A DNA stretch of 64,000 bases from Allacma fusca (taxonomy: Eukaryota > Arthropoda > Collembola > Symphypleona > Sminthuridae): assembly GCA_947179485.1 (NCBI GenBank), contig OX359249.1, positions 8,618,001 to 8,682,000 on the forward strand, written 5' to 3'. The translations under genes and the position numbers were made by a program. Below the pieces are notes generated by a model that did not search any database, had not been told where the DNA came from, and worked only from the letters and a program-made list of their open reading frames with translations. This document shows positions 1 to 13,538 of the stretch, piece after piece (position 1 is the first letter of the stretch; the number at the start of each line of letters is the position of its first letter).

Positions 1-1069
1 TTTAGGGGCATTTAAAATGAGGAAATTTGGGATCCATCTTCCATAGCAGGCTTTCTTTTTCCTCCCTGACCTTCAGCATTGTAACCGTCGTGACTGTGCT
101 ATTATTGAAGGGTAGAAATCGTAGGTAAGGTTTCAAAACCCACCTTTTTGCCTTCCTTCAAACGGCATTTACATAAAATTTGCTTTTGAATTCATACACT
201 ATTTCTCAGTAGTAGTGACAATAAGGATGGATACAGGACGATTTATTGTCATCTCCTGTACAGCTGTCAGGTATTTCCTCAAGCTATTATGCTCATTGAG
301 AAAAATTCTAGCGAAATTAGCCTTTCCCTTAAAAGATTTCAATCCTAATTTACAGCGAGTATGGTTCAATCATTGAACCCTGAGATGCGAAACTTACCTT
401 AAATGAAACGAGTCTAGAGTAAGTTCCATCAATCCATGAACGAACCCACTATTGTAAAATCTACATAGACACGGAGTGTTGTTCCCTTTTGTGCAGAACT
501 AACAATTGCATTGCGTCATATGTTACAGATGCGTAAAGTGTTTGTACTAAAATACAGCCGTTGTATGAAAAAATATGCGTGCGTATCCTCCTCCACACAT
601 TTTCTACACATCTACACACATTTGGGATAGAACCCACAGAAAAATTGATCCTCTGTTCATTCATATGTTGAGTTGAGAGCTGGAGCTACTACCCTTTGGG
701 ATTCATTAAGAATAAATAATTGTGGAGCTGAATGAGTCCGCGTGTGAAAGTAACATCTACTGTATAATTTTGTGAGCGAGGATGGGGAGGTTCTGCTAAG
801 TGGTAGATTTTTAATTGTTCCAGTTCTGTTAGTCCTATTCTGTATTCTCATTTTTTATTTACTTCCACATCATTGTGGAAACCGCGAAGTACTGGATGAA
901 AGTATGAATGGAAGATGTTCCTAGTAATTGTGATAGTTCAGTTGAGTTTGGTGGTTCAGCAAGTTCCTCATATCATGCTAATGTGACTCGCATTATGCGA
1001 GCCATTACTGACGAGCTCCACATTTCCCGTACGCTCAACAACAATGCATGTCGTACTATTTCCTTCAAG

Positions 1070-1108
1070 TCTCTCTCTCTCTCTCTGTCTCTCTCTCTCA
1101 CTCTCTCG
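1070..1108. repeat. (CT)n microsatellite, interrupted
   Basis: CT dinucleotide run with two single-base interruptions. It creates spurious Leu-Ser and Arg-Glu repeat ORFs. Confidence 0.95.
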
Positions 1109-2207
1109 TCCATATAGAAAGTGTGTGCGTGCAGGATGGAAGTTATTAGCGTAAAATGTACGTGAACCAGGGCATGATCCTATCCATGATTTCATTATTA
1201 CACGAGGGTAATTTCCAACATCAATAATGAATGCAATGAACAAGTCAGCAAGTGTAGCTGACTGCTGTGGAGGAGTCGCAGTTAAAAATTAGAGCTGGAC
1301 AAATTATATGCACAAGTGCGTCTTAGGGCTGTGGAACATTTGGGCTACGTCAGTTGCAGGCAAGCACATTGTCAGCTGTTGACTCTTTTAACCCGATTTT
1401 AAAGCAGATAGCAAATTCACAGAGAAATTTCTCACAGGTACCAGAACTCCATGCAAGAATCGTATGTACATACTACTACTTCCATGTCCACAGACCTGTT
1501 CCCACTACTCCTGAGGTTACGAAATTCTCGATTCATCCGCACGACCGGATAAATGAGAAAATAGTGAGGTTATTACGGCTTCCATGATGATTATTGGAAA
1601 TGGACGAAGGTCCAACGCTATTTTCTTCCCTATACATGACCATTAGTAGGAGGTAATGGAGGCATTTGCATGAATACTGCCCGACTCCCTCCTTTTCCCA
1701 AGTAATTCTCAGGAGCGGAGGAGACTCATGGAAAGGTGTGTCCCTTCCTTCTTACCACACACATCAAGTCTAACCCTACCGAACTGACGTTCATGTCTTC
1801 CCTGAGATACTGAAATTTTATTAGGGGGGAAAAAAATTTCCCTCGGACAAAATCGTACATATCTAATTGTAAGGATACCGTATTTTGTATTCTCAGGCTA
1901 CCTCCTTCCATTTGGCTAAAGAGTCCATGGCGGTGTGGGGTTTTTGGCAAAAGAGCAAAGGAGTCGTGGTTGTGTACAGTTGAGTAAATTAAGTTTGAAA
2001 TTAAGTTTTAATTTGAGTTGAGTCTGGATTATATGTTGTTGAGATAAATTTTATTTTACGGTAAGTTTAAATCACGGTTCAAATGAAATGCTCGTTAATG
2101 TGGCATAATGTGGGGAATTTAAATTCTGGAATGGTTCCGTCCTTTGGGAACTTCATGACTCAACTAACTAATAAGTAGTCGTATGGCTCTACAATCTTCG
2201 GAGCAAC

Positions 2208-2242
2208 GTGTGTGTGTGTGTGTGTGTATGTGTGTGTGTGTC
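2208..2242. repeat. (GT)n microsatellite
   Basis: GT run with one interruption (TA). Confidence 0.95.
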
Positions 2243-4447
2243 TGACTGCGTGTGTGCTTAAGCATGAGGGGAGTTAAATGGAAGTGCGACGGAGGTTTTT
2301 GGTAAAGTTAAAACATTGCAAGTACATGACAGAAACAGCATGCGTTCTTTCTCATGGACTTGACTCCAGTATTCTCACCGTACAAAAGATATATGACCGA
2401 TGACAAAAAGTAGCATGTACCTTTAATCTATTGGTAAATAACTGACATTTCTCCATGAAGTAGTCGACATGAAGACAAGGAATGACTGTATAGAATTTCA
2501 ACTTTGATTCATACGTTTCCATGCCAAATATCCACAAATTTATTCACTTTTGTAGTCTCTCATGGTGCTCAGAGTGGAGGGGCAAGGTCGGTCAGCTCTC
2601 CCTACTACCTTCAGCTGTGGAGTACTAACTCCATTGGTCCATCAAATAAAATATAAATATATGACATATATAAAAAAAAAGTAGCTCCAGCATTTAAAGT
2701 CTCATCTTCAAAGAACTGAAGGAACTCCTGACGACTCAAAACAACGGCTTGAGTGGGCTGTTATGTAAAAGTGGTTGAAGGATTATGATTCGATTATGAA
2801 TTTTATCGTGGACGACAGTTACTGTAGTAGTTCTGAAACACAAATTTATGCAAATTGCCCATCTCCTCTTGAGCAAGACCAACAAGGGTGTTCTATGGTG
2901 GTAGGTTTTCATCATATATCCTTGGACTGGTCGTCCGGATTCCCGAGGACACTCACAAGAAAGGAACAAGTAGTAGATATACACAAGACACAAAAGATGA
3001 TAAGCCCCTTCGGAAAATACTCAATTGGTCTGCAGACATTCAAGGATATTTCCCAAAAGATGATCAATGAGATGCTCCTACAGGAACCTTAGTGCCTCGT
3101 CCTTATACAGTAATCACTCATACATTAGCTCTTCCTTGTGGTCACAACGACAGCTAGGTGGAAAAATCCCTTTGAAGTAAGACATGAATGAAATCATGCA
3201 GGGACATGAATCCAGGGAGCAACCGGCTTCTCCTTCAACGTCGTCAGTTTTGCTCGCATTTCTTATAAATCTTGTCTCGGCGGACACTCAAGTTGTTAGG
3301 AGGTCTTCTTCTTAATGCCCGTGTTATTATTAAGTCAAGCGCTACTTTTCCGCTGGTTACCCAAGGCCTGGTCTGTTGTAAGCCTTAGTGTCAGTAGTCA
3401 ACCTTATCCTAACGAACTTCCAGCCCCAAAAGATCTCTCTCGCTCGGAAATGGGTGACTGCACTTTGTCTTGAGTCTCTGCCATCATTTCGGTGTGTCAA
3501 TGATACTCATCATATATGAATTTACGGCGTCGGACCTCCTAACCAAAAGGAACGGACATGACTCAATTTCTTAATGATGGTCGTACAAGGAGTCCGATCC
3601 TATTATTATCCGTGTTGAGAGTATATATGGGAAATCAGAGTTCTCATCCTTCAACTTTTTAACAATCTCCTCTCATAAATCTTCCTTTGGCCCAATCAAC
3701 GGACAAAGGCTCGTTTCCAGCTTCCAGCCTTATCCCACTTATAAAATTACAGGAATTTCCTTTCTGCAATCCCTTCCTTCATTAGGCTTCCACAAGCAAT
3801 GGAGTCGCGGCACAGATGTACATACAATTTGACAAAATATTTGTGCTAAACTTTTGGTGATCAATTGACCGGTAAACTTTGGTAAACAATTAATAATGAT
3901 CATTGAGCTGTCCTAAATGGTAGACTTTTTTACCCTAACCTCAAAACATCCATTAGTATTTCCAAAGGGTTTGCAAAATCAGTGGGGTCAGTATTTTTTT
4001 AAACAGTATACTTTTTTCTATTAATTTTTTATGATCCTCAACATCGATTATAAGATAAATTTACTGCTCCTGAATCCAATTAGGAGGATTTCTTGGAGAG
4101 TTATTTGTAATTTTGACAAGTGTGAACACTAAAGGGAAATGTGAAGGTTGCGGATGAAGAACGGTTGTGGTAGAGAAATCTGAAGGGAATTCTATGAAGA
4201 AAATTGCTCTCGAGTCGTAATGTTAGTTGTTGTTTATCCCTGGTGAATTCGATCGAGCATCATCTGGTACTTCCAAAGCGGATTGCCTTGTTGTCGGTAG
4301 TAAACATAAAGATTAGCATCAGAGAAGAGGAACCTTGTTAACGTGGAAGCTCATCCTCGATTTTTAATGAAGGAAAAGAAATTCAAAAAATTCATTATTT
4401 TTGCTCTGAAGCAAGTGGTGTGAAGTGCTGATGATGAGCTGCCATGG

Positions 4448-4473
4448 GAGAGAGAGAGAGAGAGAGAGAGAGA
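4448..4473. repeat. (AG)n microsatellite
   Basis: Uninterrupted GA run. Confidence 0.95.
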
Positions 4474-5823
4474 TAAAGTGAGGCTCTTTTGCAAGTGGAA
4501 CTTCCTTCAAACATATGTTGGACATTGTTACACACGTACTTAAACTTTAAGTGGTTGATTACATGGAAAAATGTCCTTATTTGAAATCCATAACATGGTA
4601 TCGGGAAATGTGAGAGCCCTAATGAACCTTGTAAAATCCTGCTACATAGATGTAACAGTTATTTTATCCCTCCTCTCAATCATAGCATATGTTGTAATAA
4701 TTATTGCTCCATCTCTTTTTTCTCCCCTTCTATTAAATGTTTACAAAAACCTCTGGCAATTTGACTATTTTATGAGACAGTATTTCCCCGTTTCCCCCTT
4801 TATCAGCCCCAGCAGTCCTAAATCCACGGAACCTTCAAAATCTAATATATTCGCATGGGAAAAGTGAGCAAATAAATACAGATCCTGGGGAAGGCACGTA
4901 CGGACAATGAGTAAGGAAGGGATCCACAAAGTACGTATTGGGAACTCTCTCCGTGGCTCCTCCAATTTTATTTAAGATGACAAGCCAAATGCAAGATGGA
5001 CTCAGGAGAGTAAATAAAACCTGAGGTGAGGAGGATGGAAACAAACTGGAAAATTTCGGATACAGGATTACCTCCTCATAGGTTTTGTTTATGGAATATT
5101 ATTTACTCTCTGTATACATTACTTCACACAGTCACGGATATTGGAGGAATTCAACGTATAGAGGAATTCTCCCCAAGGCATATCAGATTTATTTTGCTGG
5201 GACTACAACTTACTGTATCGTAAGTAACACCTTGTCCATAACCCTCCTGCCAAGCTTCCCATTCGCATTTTAAAAAAAGATGATTCATTTTACATAAATA
5301 TTCCTCCCTGTGAATTTCCCAGTCTTTCTTTGCTCGCTCATATAATTTGGGAAATATAATTTCAATCCCCAATCTCTGCACCAGTTGTGTGGTTGTCTTT
5401 GTCAACGGAAGTTTAATACTTTTTGCTGATAATCAAATTAATAATAAAAATCCTTGCTTAAATTATACAGTACGACTCCTTGCCTTTCCCCAATGGAAAA
5501 CCACCTGTTGGAAGTTCCTTCCATATGCTCTGCAATGGGAGAGAGTCCGGAGCAGAAGAAATAGCGGTCTGGCTCAAACGATTATAAAAATTCTTTAAAC
5601 AAATCATGTGAGTCTCAGGTGAGCTTTATCATTAATAAAACAAAATGTAGACAGAGAAAATCATTAAGTACATTTTTATCGATTGTCGGAATGGCTCAAG
5701 CAAGTCCTGATATTATTGAGATAGCATCGTCAAATATTTTGTGAAGATTTTAAGGTCACATTCTTCCTACCAACAATCATCACTGAGATTCTTCATTTTT
5801 TCCACCTTTTCCTCTTCTCACTC

Positions 5824-5846
5824 ACTCTCTCTCTCTCTCTCTCTCT
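5824..5846. repeat. (CT)n microsatellite
   Basis: Uninterrupted CT run. Confidence 0.95.
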
Positions 5847-6765
5847 TCCTTGAAAACGTACGGAGAATACATACTAATTAAAATGAATCCACAAAGGAGT
5901 AATTATGCGTGAGGAGGAAATCCAATCCTGAGTAATTAAATGGGATTACACCTTCCACTCTCGCACCAATCTCAACACGTGCTCGCCCTCGCACTCTCCA
6001 ACTGTTCCCATTCCCCCATAGTGATGTGGATTTAAAAAAATAATGCCACTGCAAATGCTCACTACTAAATCATTCCCAGCTAATAAAACACAATTTATCT
6101 TAATTATCCCAATAATTTGATTTACACACGAGTCAATAGTCCTACTCCCGAGCAGATTTTCGAGATACAGTCGAATCGTCCTAAATCACAGGGAGAACAC
6201 CTTCATTTTTCTTCCAAACTTTTCCCTCCTGACAAATCAATGGAAACCAAACTCATGCTCGCTCAGGGTTATACAATCCATGAGCTACACTAATAAATAG
6301 TCTACGAGATAGCAAGGAAAGTCTTTGCTTATTTGTTTATTGATTTTATTTCCACACCATTGCCATCACACGTTCAACAGGTCACATCAACAACAACAAA
6401 AAAAAACAGGGCAATGACGAACACACCTCAGGGGTACGAATGCAAATATTACAGCTAATTCTTACAATTACATAAATCTATAGAATCTATATATACAGTT
6501 CCAAATCAAACCCCTGAGAGACAGAGTTCAAGTTTAAAGTCACTATTTGACTATTAAAAAAGGGATCGGTTAAATTTTGAATGTTAAAAATTACAAGAAG
6601 ATTTTTTTTTGTAGACGGTTGTGAGTCTCTTACAACAAACAGTAATAATTATTACAGCATTTTTTACATCATCATAGGAGTATGCAATTGTGAGCAAATT
6701 TTGCTCTTTGTGAAGGTGCCCTAGTAGAGAGAGAGAGAGGTCACCGTAATTAAAAACAGTTATAG

Positions 6766-7011
6766 ATGAGTAAAAGTTCCAGTGTTATGATTCCAGAGAA
6801 TTTAGTTATATTACAGGATGTTGTTTATGCGTCTGTTGATAGCGATGGAATCTTGTACGGGAGGATTGCTCGGAATGAAAAGGGTCAATGGATGATTAAA
6901 TTGAAGAGAATTTCTCAGGGAAGGCTCCAAAATGCGGCATCAGCTGGAATGGAAAGCCTTAAGAAAAATTCGAGGGAAAAATATGCACACATTTCATACA
7001 TAAAGATATAA
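6766..7011 (+). CDS. Small ORF of 81 codons, unrecognised
   Basis: A self-contained ATG-to-stop frame with a stop immediately before the ATG. The peptide is hydrophilic (MIPENLVILQDVVYASVDSD, then RIARNEKGQWMIKLKRISQG), with a possible beta-rich N-terminal half and a basic C-terminal half. There is no signal peptide and no family match. It converges on the minus-strand ORF at 7138-7629, with a 48-bp (AC)n between them. No splice donor is evident inside it. It may be a small gene, a broken gene remnant, or chance. Confidence 0.22.
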   Translation: MSKSSSVMIPENLVILQDVVYASVDSDGILYGRIARNEKGQWMIKLKRISQGRLQNAASAGMESLKKNSREKYAHISYIKI

Positions 7012-7035
7012 AAGTCAATTGATGTCGACTCACGG

Positions 7036-7038
<3 letters not shown>

Positions 7039-7086
<48 letters not shown>
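7039..7086. repeat. (AC)n microsatellite
   Basis: Pure AC run, among the longest in the window. It lies between two convergent small ORFs. Confidence 0.97.
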
Positions 7087-7089
<3 letters not shown>

Positions 7090-7137
7090 TCCAATAAAGG
7101 AAGAGAGAACTTAGCCTTGACTCATCTCTCTCCACGA

Positions 7138-7629
7138 TCAGGAGACTATGATCAAGTTATGGTCTCCATAAGTAAACCCCGCATCACTCAGTATTACATA
7201 CAGAGGTATGTATCTATATGTATCTATATATCCAGAATGGGATAAATTCGTGACCCGTAGTCCTCCACTGGGGGCTTTCTTTTCCTTCTTACGCATCTTT
7301 TTGGCAAAGTCAAAGTCCAACCTTGTTCTCAGTTTGGAGGAGGCAGGCGTGTAGCGTGTCCTCTTGGTATCATCAATGTGGTGTAGATCTCGACGAGTCC
7401 TGACGGGAGTACCAGAACAAATGAGCATTGACCAGTCATGTGGGCTATAGTCTAGGAATTTTATGAAATTCTTTGAAATTCTAGAGCCTCTCCTCTGATA
7501 AGCTATGACTCTCTCTCTCTCATCAGAAAGCAATTCGATATGATCATCAGCATGATCAGCACGTCGTGGATGCTCTTTTTCTTCTGTCTCCCTTTTTCCA
7601 GCTTGGCAGTAATGCACCTGTATTCCCAT
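7138..7629 (-). CDS. Candidate exon or small ORF, highly charged, unrecognised
   Basis: A 163-codon open frame on the minus strand, the longest outside the LINE. It reads for example DERERVIAYQRRGSRISKNF, then TPVRTRRDLHHIDDTKRTRY and KKMRKKEKKAPSGGLRV. It is rich in K, R, D and E with no membrane segment or known motif. The last third overlaps simple TATC/TATA-like sequence and looks non-coding. In the first third the other two frames also give protein-like peptides, which weakens the case. Acceptor-like GAATACAG and CTGCCAAG lie near its start. It could be an exon of a minus-strand gene or chance. Confidence 0.25.
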   Translation of the reverse strand: MGIQVHYCQAGKRETEEKEHPRRADHADDHIELLSDERERVIAYQRRGSRISKNFIKFLDYSPHDWSMLICSGTPVRTRRDLHHIDDTKRTRYTPASSKLRTRLDFDFAKKMRKKEKKAPSGGLRVTNLSHSGYIDTYRYIPLYVILSDAGFTYGDHNLIIVS

Positions 7630-7904
7630 TGTGTACAGGTCTTATTCATTACAATAACCAATATTTTACCAAATTTTTTAATCAAACGATGACTACAGAG
7701 CACATAACAAGCGGACGTTAAGTCCAGCCTTTAATTCATTCTCAGGGAGGAAAAAAAATACAGACATGACTTACTATTATTTCCTATAAAAACCTCATGC
7801 ATGCTTCCCCCCTCAGCTCTGTCCTCCAGCCCCATTATGCATACTTGTTCCTGGCTAATTTCGACATTTGGAATTTATAAGGTAACATATTACAACAAGA
7901 ACTA

Positions 7905-8125
7905 CAGTCCAATCTCACTGTGAGAGCCTCCCAACAGGAATAAAAATTTCATTACAACTTATTCTTACGAAACTCTCAAGACATATAAGCTCTTATAAAA
8001 AAGACAGGGAAAGGCGCAGATTAATATTCTGGTGAAGGGAATTGTGTCCAAATTATTTTGCCCCTATAAGAGCCCTATAGCGAATAAGCTCTTATAAGGG
8101 CGTCTCTTATAGCAAGAGCCCCATA
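7905..8125. mobile_element. Pogo-like MITE, degenerate copy
   Basis: It starts CAGTCCAATCTC after TA and ends with CTCTTATAGCAAGAGCCCC, matching the family ends loosely. Internally it has GTCCAAATTATTTTGCCCC, the conserved core of the family. The right terminus is eroded. It lies only about 150 bp from a second member. Confidence 0.55.
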
Positions 8126-8279
8126 CCTATATGTATCTGTACATTCTTACTTTCGAGCTCCCAAATACTCTAATAAATAAATTTGTAACCCTGAGACTTT
8201 TAATGCCCTTTGCAATTACTCATCATTTCTTGTAAGGATTTCCCAGCTCTGGATTGGCTCTTTCAATTATAGGGATATA

Positions 8280-8428
8280 CAGTACACTCGGACTATGCTG
8301 CACCCCCTGCAGGGAAAATGTCCACTATTTTTATAGAATATTCGTACAAAGGAAAAAATTAACATTTTAGATTCTACCCAGCGAGACAGTACTCATTCAA
8401 GAAGTGTTTTTGTAGCAAGAGCCCACTG
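8280..8428. mobile_element. Pogo-like MITE, 149 bp, TA target duplication
   Basis: TA|CAGTACACTCGG at the left and GCAAGAGCCCACTG|TA at the right are imperfect terminal inverted repeats flanked by TA. The interior contains GGGAAAATGTCCACTATTTT and a TTAACATT block shared with other copies. There is no transposase, so it is non-autonomous. Confidence 0.75.
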
Positions 8429-11400
8429 TATACATGCTTATACAAAGACTGAAATCTATTTAACCCCTTGTTGTTTTTATCATGCTGGCGTGTAAGAAAC
8501 TACGTTGTCAAAATGCATCTTCACCGCAGGCAGAAATCGCCACTGATCCACTGTAGTTTTGTTTTCTTATTTACATTTTTGTAATCCAGGATATGGATGG
8601 ATATCTACTTGTTGAGGATGCTGTTGTTGAGACTTGGGAGGACGTTGTTAGTAATCCATGCTGGCTCTCTATAGCCTCGGCGGGTTGTAGTAATAAGCAA
8701 CGTGTCATGTCATGATACCTCGACTCTGTAGAACAGAGGCTGGTGGAGACGTCATCACAAATCTCTCCCCACACTTAACTGGAGGGTGCTAGATCCAGAG
8801 CTGAGTCCAACACATTCCCATCGTTAAATTCATTTTGCCAATGCCTCAAACCTATCATTAAGGGGGAAAATTTTATTTCCCTTGTAACACGACCCTTTAT
8901 TATCTATTCCTTCCATTATATTAACCTCTGTAGGGAAACCCCTGATTCCGCAAGAAACACACTTTGTACAGGAATATAAATCTGCTCAGTCCTTATCGGG
9001 ATATGGTCAGAGTCAAATATGTAGATAATTACATGGAAGTTACAGATATAATTAAATTCCAATTTATGCTAATTTGTAATATGGCCCATGACTCAGAAGA
9101 ATTGATTTATCCTGGGCAGTTGGCATACTCAAATATTTTGTAGGTTTTAATCCCCTTGAAATTGTTTTATGAGCCGTGACACTTTGTCCAGCATGGATTG
9201 AACAAATGAGAGGAACTATATACATAGGCAGTTATGACAATGTATGTTTTATGTCTGTATACAAAGTACTTTTACAATTATTATTATTATTACCTAAATG
9301 ATATGTGCATCATTTACCCTGAGATTTCCCCTTGACTGGGATGATATCCCTCAATTCCTGAAGTAAATAATGTTTGGAGAAGGTAATAAATCTGAGACTC
9401 TCATATGACTACAAAAAATGGGTTAATAAACAAAACTATGCGGTCATTTTTCTCAAGTTTGGAGTAATAAATCCATTGCAACCTGCACAACTTCTACTTT
9501 TTCCCTTGGAATTGTAAATTAATGTCCCACTAACTACCGCAATGCTGTGGAGCCGACACTATCGCAATTTTTCTGTAGTTATATTTTTTAATGACGAGTA
9601 TTTAACCAAGTTGTAGCATTGGGACTTGATAGACATAAATATAATATGAATGAAGGTCGGTGGTAGGATGCCTCTGTGAGATGCAAAATTTAAAGAGGAG
9701 CAGACGACGGGGTTGTTTATTGACAGAAAAACTGAAGGAACTACATTCTCTGGGAGTCACAGGAGGGCTGTAAAGATAATCTTTATCACAGGTAATGCGG
9801 AGAAACATGTTCATTTAATTACACTAAACTCCAGAGAGAGCACTCCGTCTCTAGTATACCCCTTCTATTGTGGAGTACGATCTGGGAGACTGGGATCTTG
9901 GAGGAGGACTTTTAGTAGTATACAGTATGTGGGACACCAACACAAGGGGAGAGATGAGATACATACAGTATATGGATCTTAAGTAAATACTATCAGCCGG
10001 AAATGCTAATAGTGCCATTCAGCTTCTTATCTGGTTTCCCCATGGTCAATCTCTCCGGCCAGTTGCAAAATGATTATTAAGTTCTCATTACAATAAATAC
10101 ATAATGGATGTTGTAGTCGTAGAAATGTATACGCTTGTTTACTCAGATGAGGGAGAGACGGACTTGAGAAGTGATTTCTGAGCATTTGACTACCACCGTA
10201 AAAAAAATAAACATTGATAGAAATGATTGCAAAATTGAATCTAATTGATTTAGATCTCCATATAATCACTACTCAATTGTCAAATTGTAGAGCAAGTTGT
10301 ATGGTAATTTCCAAATAAATAGTAGTCATTGTTTTCAAGATAAACAAAGTATTGATTTCTTTTTTTTATTAGTTTGACTACAGTACATTCACTCTGTAAG
10401 ATCCCTGACTTCCAGGAGGGAATTTTTTTCTTATATTACAATCAACTATTATTACAAGCTCTGGTAAAGATTTAAATCACATATTATGGCTGATGGAGAT
10501 TTATTCAAAATTGTGAGAGGGAATACTTGGAGGGAATGCTGTCAGGATTGTTTTATTGGTCCTTACAGGGAGAGTACACTGTAGGAATCCTCAACTCAAA
10601 TAGCACACGGCACACATGTAGATACACACACACATACACACGTAATATGAAAATTAGGTACTCCAGAAGATTAGGTACTTCCCGAAACTCTGGAGTCTTC
10701 ATCTCAAAAGCCATTGTTCATGGAAATATTTTGGGTAATGTATGAGAGAGAGAGAGAGCTCAATAAAAATGGTCTAATGCGTTCCAGGGATATCAATAAT
10801 AATTAAATATTTTTCAAAGCATGCCACCGACAAAAATCCTGATTTTCCTCTGGCTTGTCAACAACATCATTATTTTTGAAACGTGTGTTTTCTCCGTACG
10901 CGTCTTTGCGGTGTGCCAGATGTGCAATGGGATTCTTTTTCACACCAACAATAATAATAATTCTAATACATGGCATCATTCCTATAAGATGAGTGTATGC
11001 CTTACGTGCGAGTTACTTTTTTTTTATGATACTATCGATTCAGTTGTAGGATAGTTCCAGGGTTTCTTCGGGTACAGGACATTAAAAATGTACGAGACAA
11101 GAAAAATCTGCCTGAGAGGGCAATTATTTATCATAATGTGATTCTAAAAGTAAAATATAGCTTCTTTTGTTTTCATAATAATTGTACACAATACTAATAA
11201 TTATTGTAATGTAGTACGCCATCCCACATATTATATTTAGTTGCTTCTGCCGGCTCCACAGATTTATAGCAATCGTTAATGTGTAACAGGCTGGGAATGT
11301 CTCTCCAGTAGACTTTGGGGCTGGGACACTCAAGTCCCAAATTTTGTTGTTGTCAACATCCAATGAGGATGTGAATCTGAATTAAATGTCTGGGATAGTA

Positions 11401-12478
11401 TAAAGTCCTCATTACATTCCTCATGAAATCCTTGACAAAGTCGTCACTCATTTTACATATTATAGATATATGACAACCGGAAAATACAGCAGGATTTTAA
11501 AGGTGTTTTTAAAGTGTGGAAAGGATACATATGCTTTTAGAATAATTAATTTCTGTATTGTCCCTCACGTTTTTTTTTTCTTCAAGTTTCCTCAATTTTT
11601 TTCCCCTTTCCTCACAGACACCTCACAGACATAGGATTTGCTCAAATCTAAGCTCACACACGAGGAGACAGAGCATATAGTGGAAGTCTCGAAGCGACGG
11701 ACCAATCGTAGTTAATGTGAAATTAAGAGTAGACTCACAAAGGAAAGATGATGATGATGACCTTCATCATGCCAAAAATTCATTGGTCAACATTGGGTTA
11801 GAAGGACCTCCACTTGTGAAAATTATGCAAATGGGTCCTACTTGGAACATATGCTACGCATATAATTCCCTCACACACGCTTCCCCACACACACACAATA
11901 GACCTTTTCCTAAATCTACTATTTACTCGAAAAGACTACTAGGCCGTGACAGGTAGGAAAAAGTGGCCAACCAACGCCCAGTCTAAATTGGAGTAATGAT
12001 GTGTTTTGATTTATTGAAAGAATTGACCACTTTTTAATCAACTTAATTTATAGGAATTTCTATCAAAAACTCCTCTCAAGGGATCACTCCAATTTTTATT
12101 TACTTTGATACCCATGGGAGTAGCAGCTGATGAGCCCACTCCGGAGCCATTAAAAATTATTCAAGATCATGTTCAATAAATTATGCGTCCCCTGGCACAC
12201 GAGTCTTTCACATTGAAATTAAATTAATAAAAAACAATAATAATTGTAACTTTTGAGACGAATCAATTATTACTATTTCAACTTGTTTGCTCAAGGCATG
12301 CATCCATGCCTGTTGGGAGGGACGTTGTAAGTAATCTAATCTCTGCTCATAGTCCCTGTAACTTCACGGATGGAAATTAACCCTTGATGTCTGTGGGTTC
12401 AACTGTAACCACCTTTAATTTGATATAGTCTCTCATTTAAAGTATAGTTCATTCTCTGTCTGTCTCTCTCTCTCTCTC

Positions 12479-12642
12479 TACAAGGTAAACCATCCAAGGA
12501 GCAAGATTCCCTCTTGTGAGTTAACAATAAGCTCTCCTCAGGACCAAAATTAATATTATGAGGGCCGGGAATGCTTTCAAAAATATTGTCCCTACGAGGC
12601 ACAACTCTTTAAGAGAGGGTCTCTTAAAATGTGAGCACACTG
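12479..12642. mobile_element. Possible pogo-like MITE, degenerate
   Basis: The right end GTGAGCACACTG|TA matches the family terminus. The interior GGAGCAAGATTCC and a following ttaacaataagctctc block resemble the family. The left end is guessed. Confidence 0.35.
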
Positions 12643-13170
12643 TACAATTTTGACTCAAGGATCAGCTTTTCAATAAAGTCTCACGTCTTACGCAGTCCGG
12701 ATGCTTTTACTCATTCCTTTTGTACGCATGAGACTAGACCCAGAAGTGTGGTAGGGAGGAATCAACTACAGTTTTAATGAGGGTTGATAAAATATTGAGC
12801 TGACTCAAGGTATTACCCTGAATCCAAGCATTGGACTTAATTGGAAATCAATATAAACATGTCAAATGGCACGGATTTGAGGCCCATTGCCGTCAGCTAC
12901 ATAACACCAGCTAATTAGGAAAGGTGAGTTGAAACTTTAGTAGGGGAAAAAATAGTGACGCTATATATGGTGAGACTGAGGACTTCCTACTTTATCCGCT
13001 TGCTTTGTATTTACTGAGGGGATGAGGTAACATATGGGATGTACACTTGAAGGAGGTATAATTGGTAGCTCTTAGCTTGTTATTCCTCAAGTATCCTCAT
13101 GCTTAGATTTAGATAATTACCTACATACATAGTAGTGTATTTACAGGAGACAATCGTACATAAGAACTGA

Positions 13171-13172
<2 letters not shown>

Positions 13173-13215
<43 letters not shown>

Positions 13216-13224
13216 GGGGGGGGG
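13173..13224. repeat. (GT)n followed by poly-G
   Basis: About 41 bp of GT followed shortly by nine G. Confidence 0.95.
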
Positions 13225-13518
13225 AACTATGGCGGAAGACTTTGTAGGGAAAAGAAATATATCTCTTGGACTTAAGCTTGTGTTGAAATTTTTGCTCAAC
13301 TCATCCGTGGAATTCATGACCTTCGGTAATAGGAAAGAAATCAAACGAAATGTGTTGGAATGTGTAATTGATAATGGGGGCAAGTGCGTGGGAACAGAGC
13401 GGAGGACTTTGTGAAAGTCTGACAACTCTCAATATGCATCAGTTCAGACGGGAGAATGAGCATGGCTCTGCATTTCATACATACCCCATGTCATGTTAAG
13501 TATGGTAAGGGAAGGTGG

Positions 13519-13538
13519 TGTGTGTGTGTGTGTGTGTG
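13519..13538. repeat. (GT)n microsatellite
   Basis: Short GT run in the same orientation as the one 300 bp upstream. Confidence 0.9.

Larger units (their letters stand above)
1..6765. other. No gene recognised; non-coding with microsatellites
   Basis: Open frames here are short and cross simple repeats or give compositionally random peptides. One exon-like piece with a GTAAGT donor lies on the minus strand at 398-448 (17 codons), too short to claim. Several T-rich and A-rich runs occur. No RNA gene was seen. Confidence 0.6.

Noticed and set aside
968..1243. 91-codon ORF with Arg-Glu repeats on the minus strand
   Set aside because: It is the translation of the (CT)n microsatellite. The same applies to similar ORFs at 13141-13425, 31425-31724, 51442-51777, 52466-52812 and 56768-57019.
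2775..3092. 105-codon ORF on the plus strand
   Set aside because: Peptide composition looks random, overlapping frames are also open, and no splice borders or family motif are seen.
11570..11700. Exon after the strong pyrimidine tract ending CACAG at 11616
   Set aside because: Frames after either possible AG close within about 20 codons and no donor is seen.
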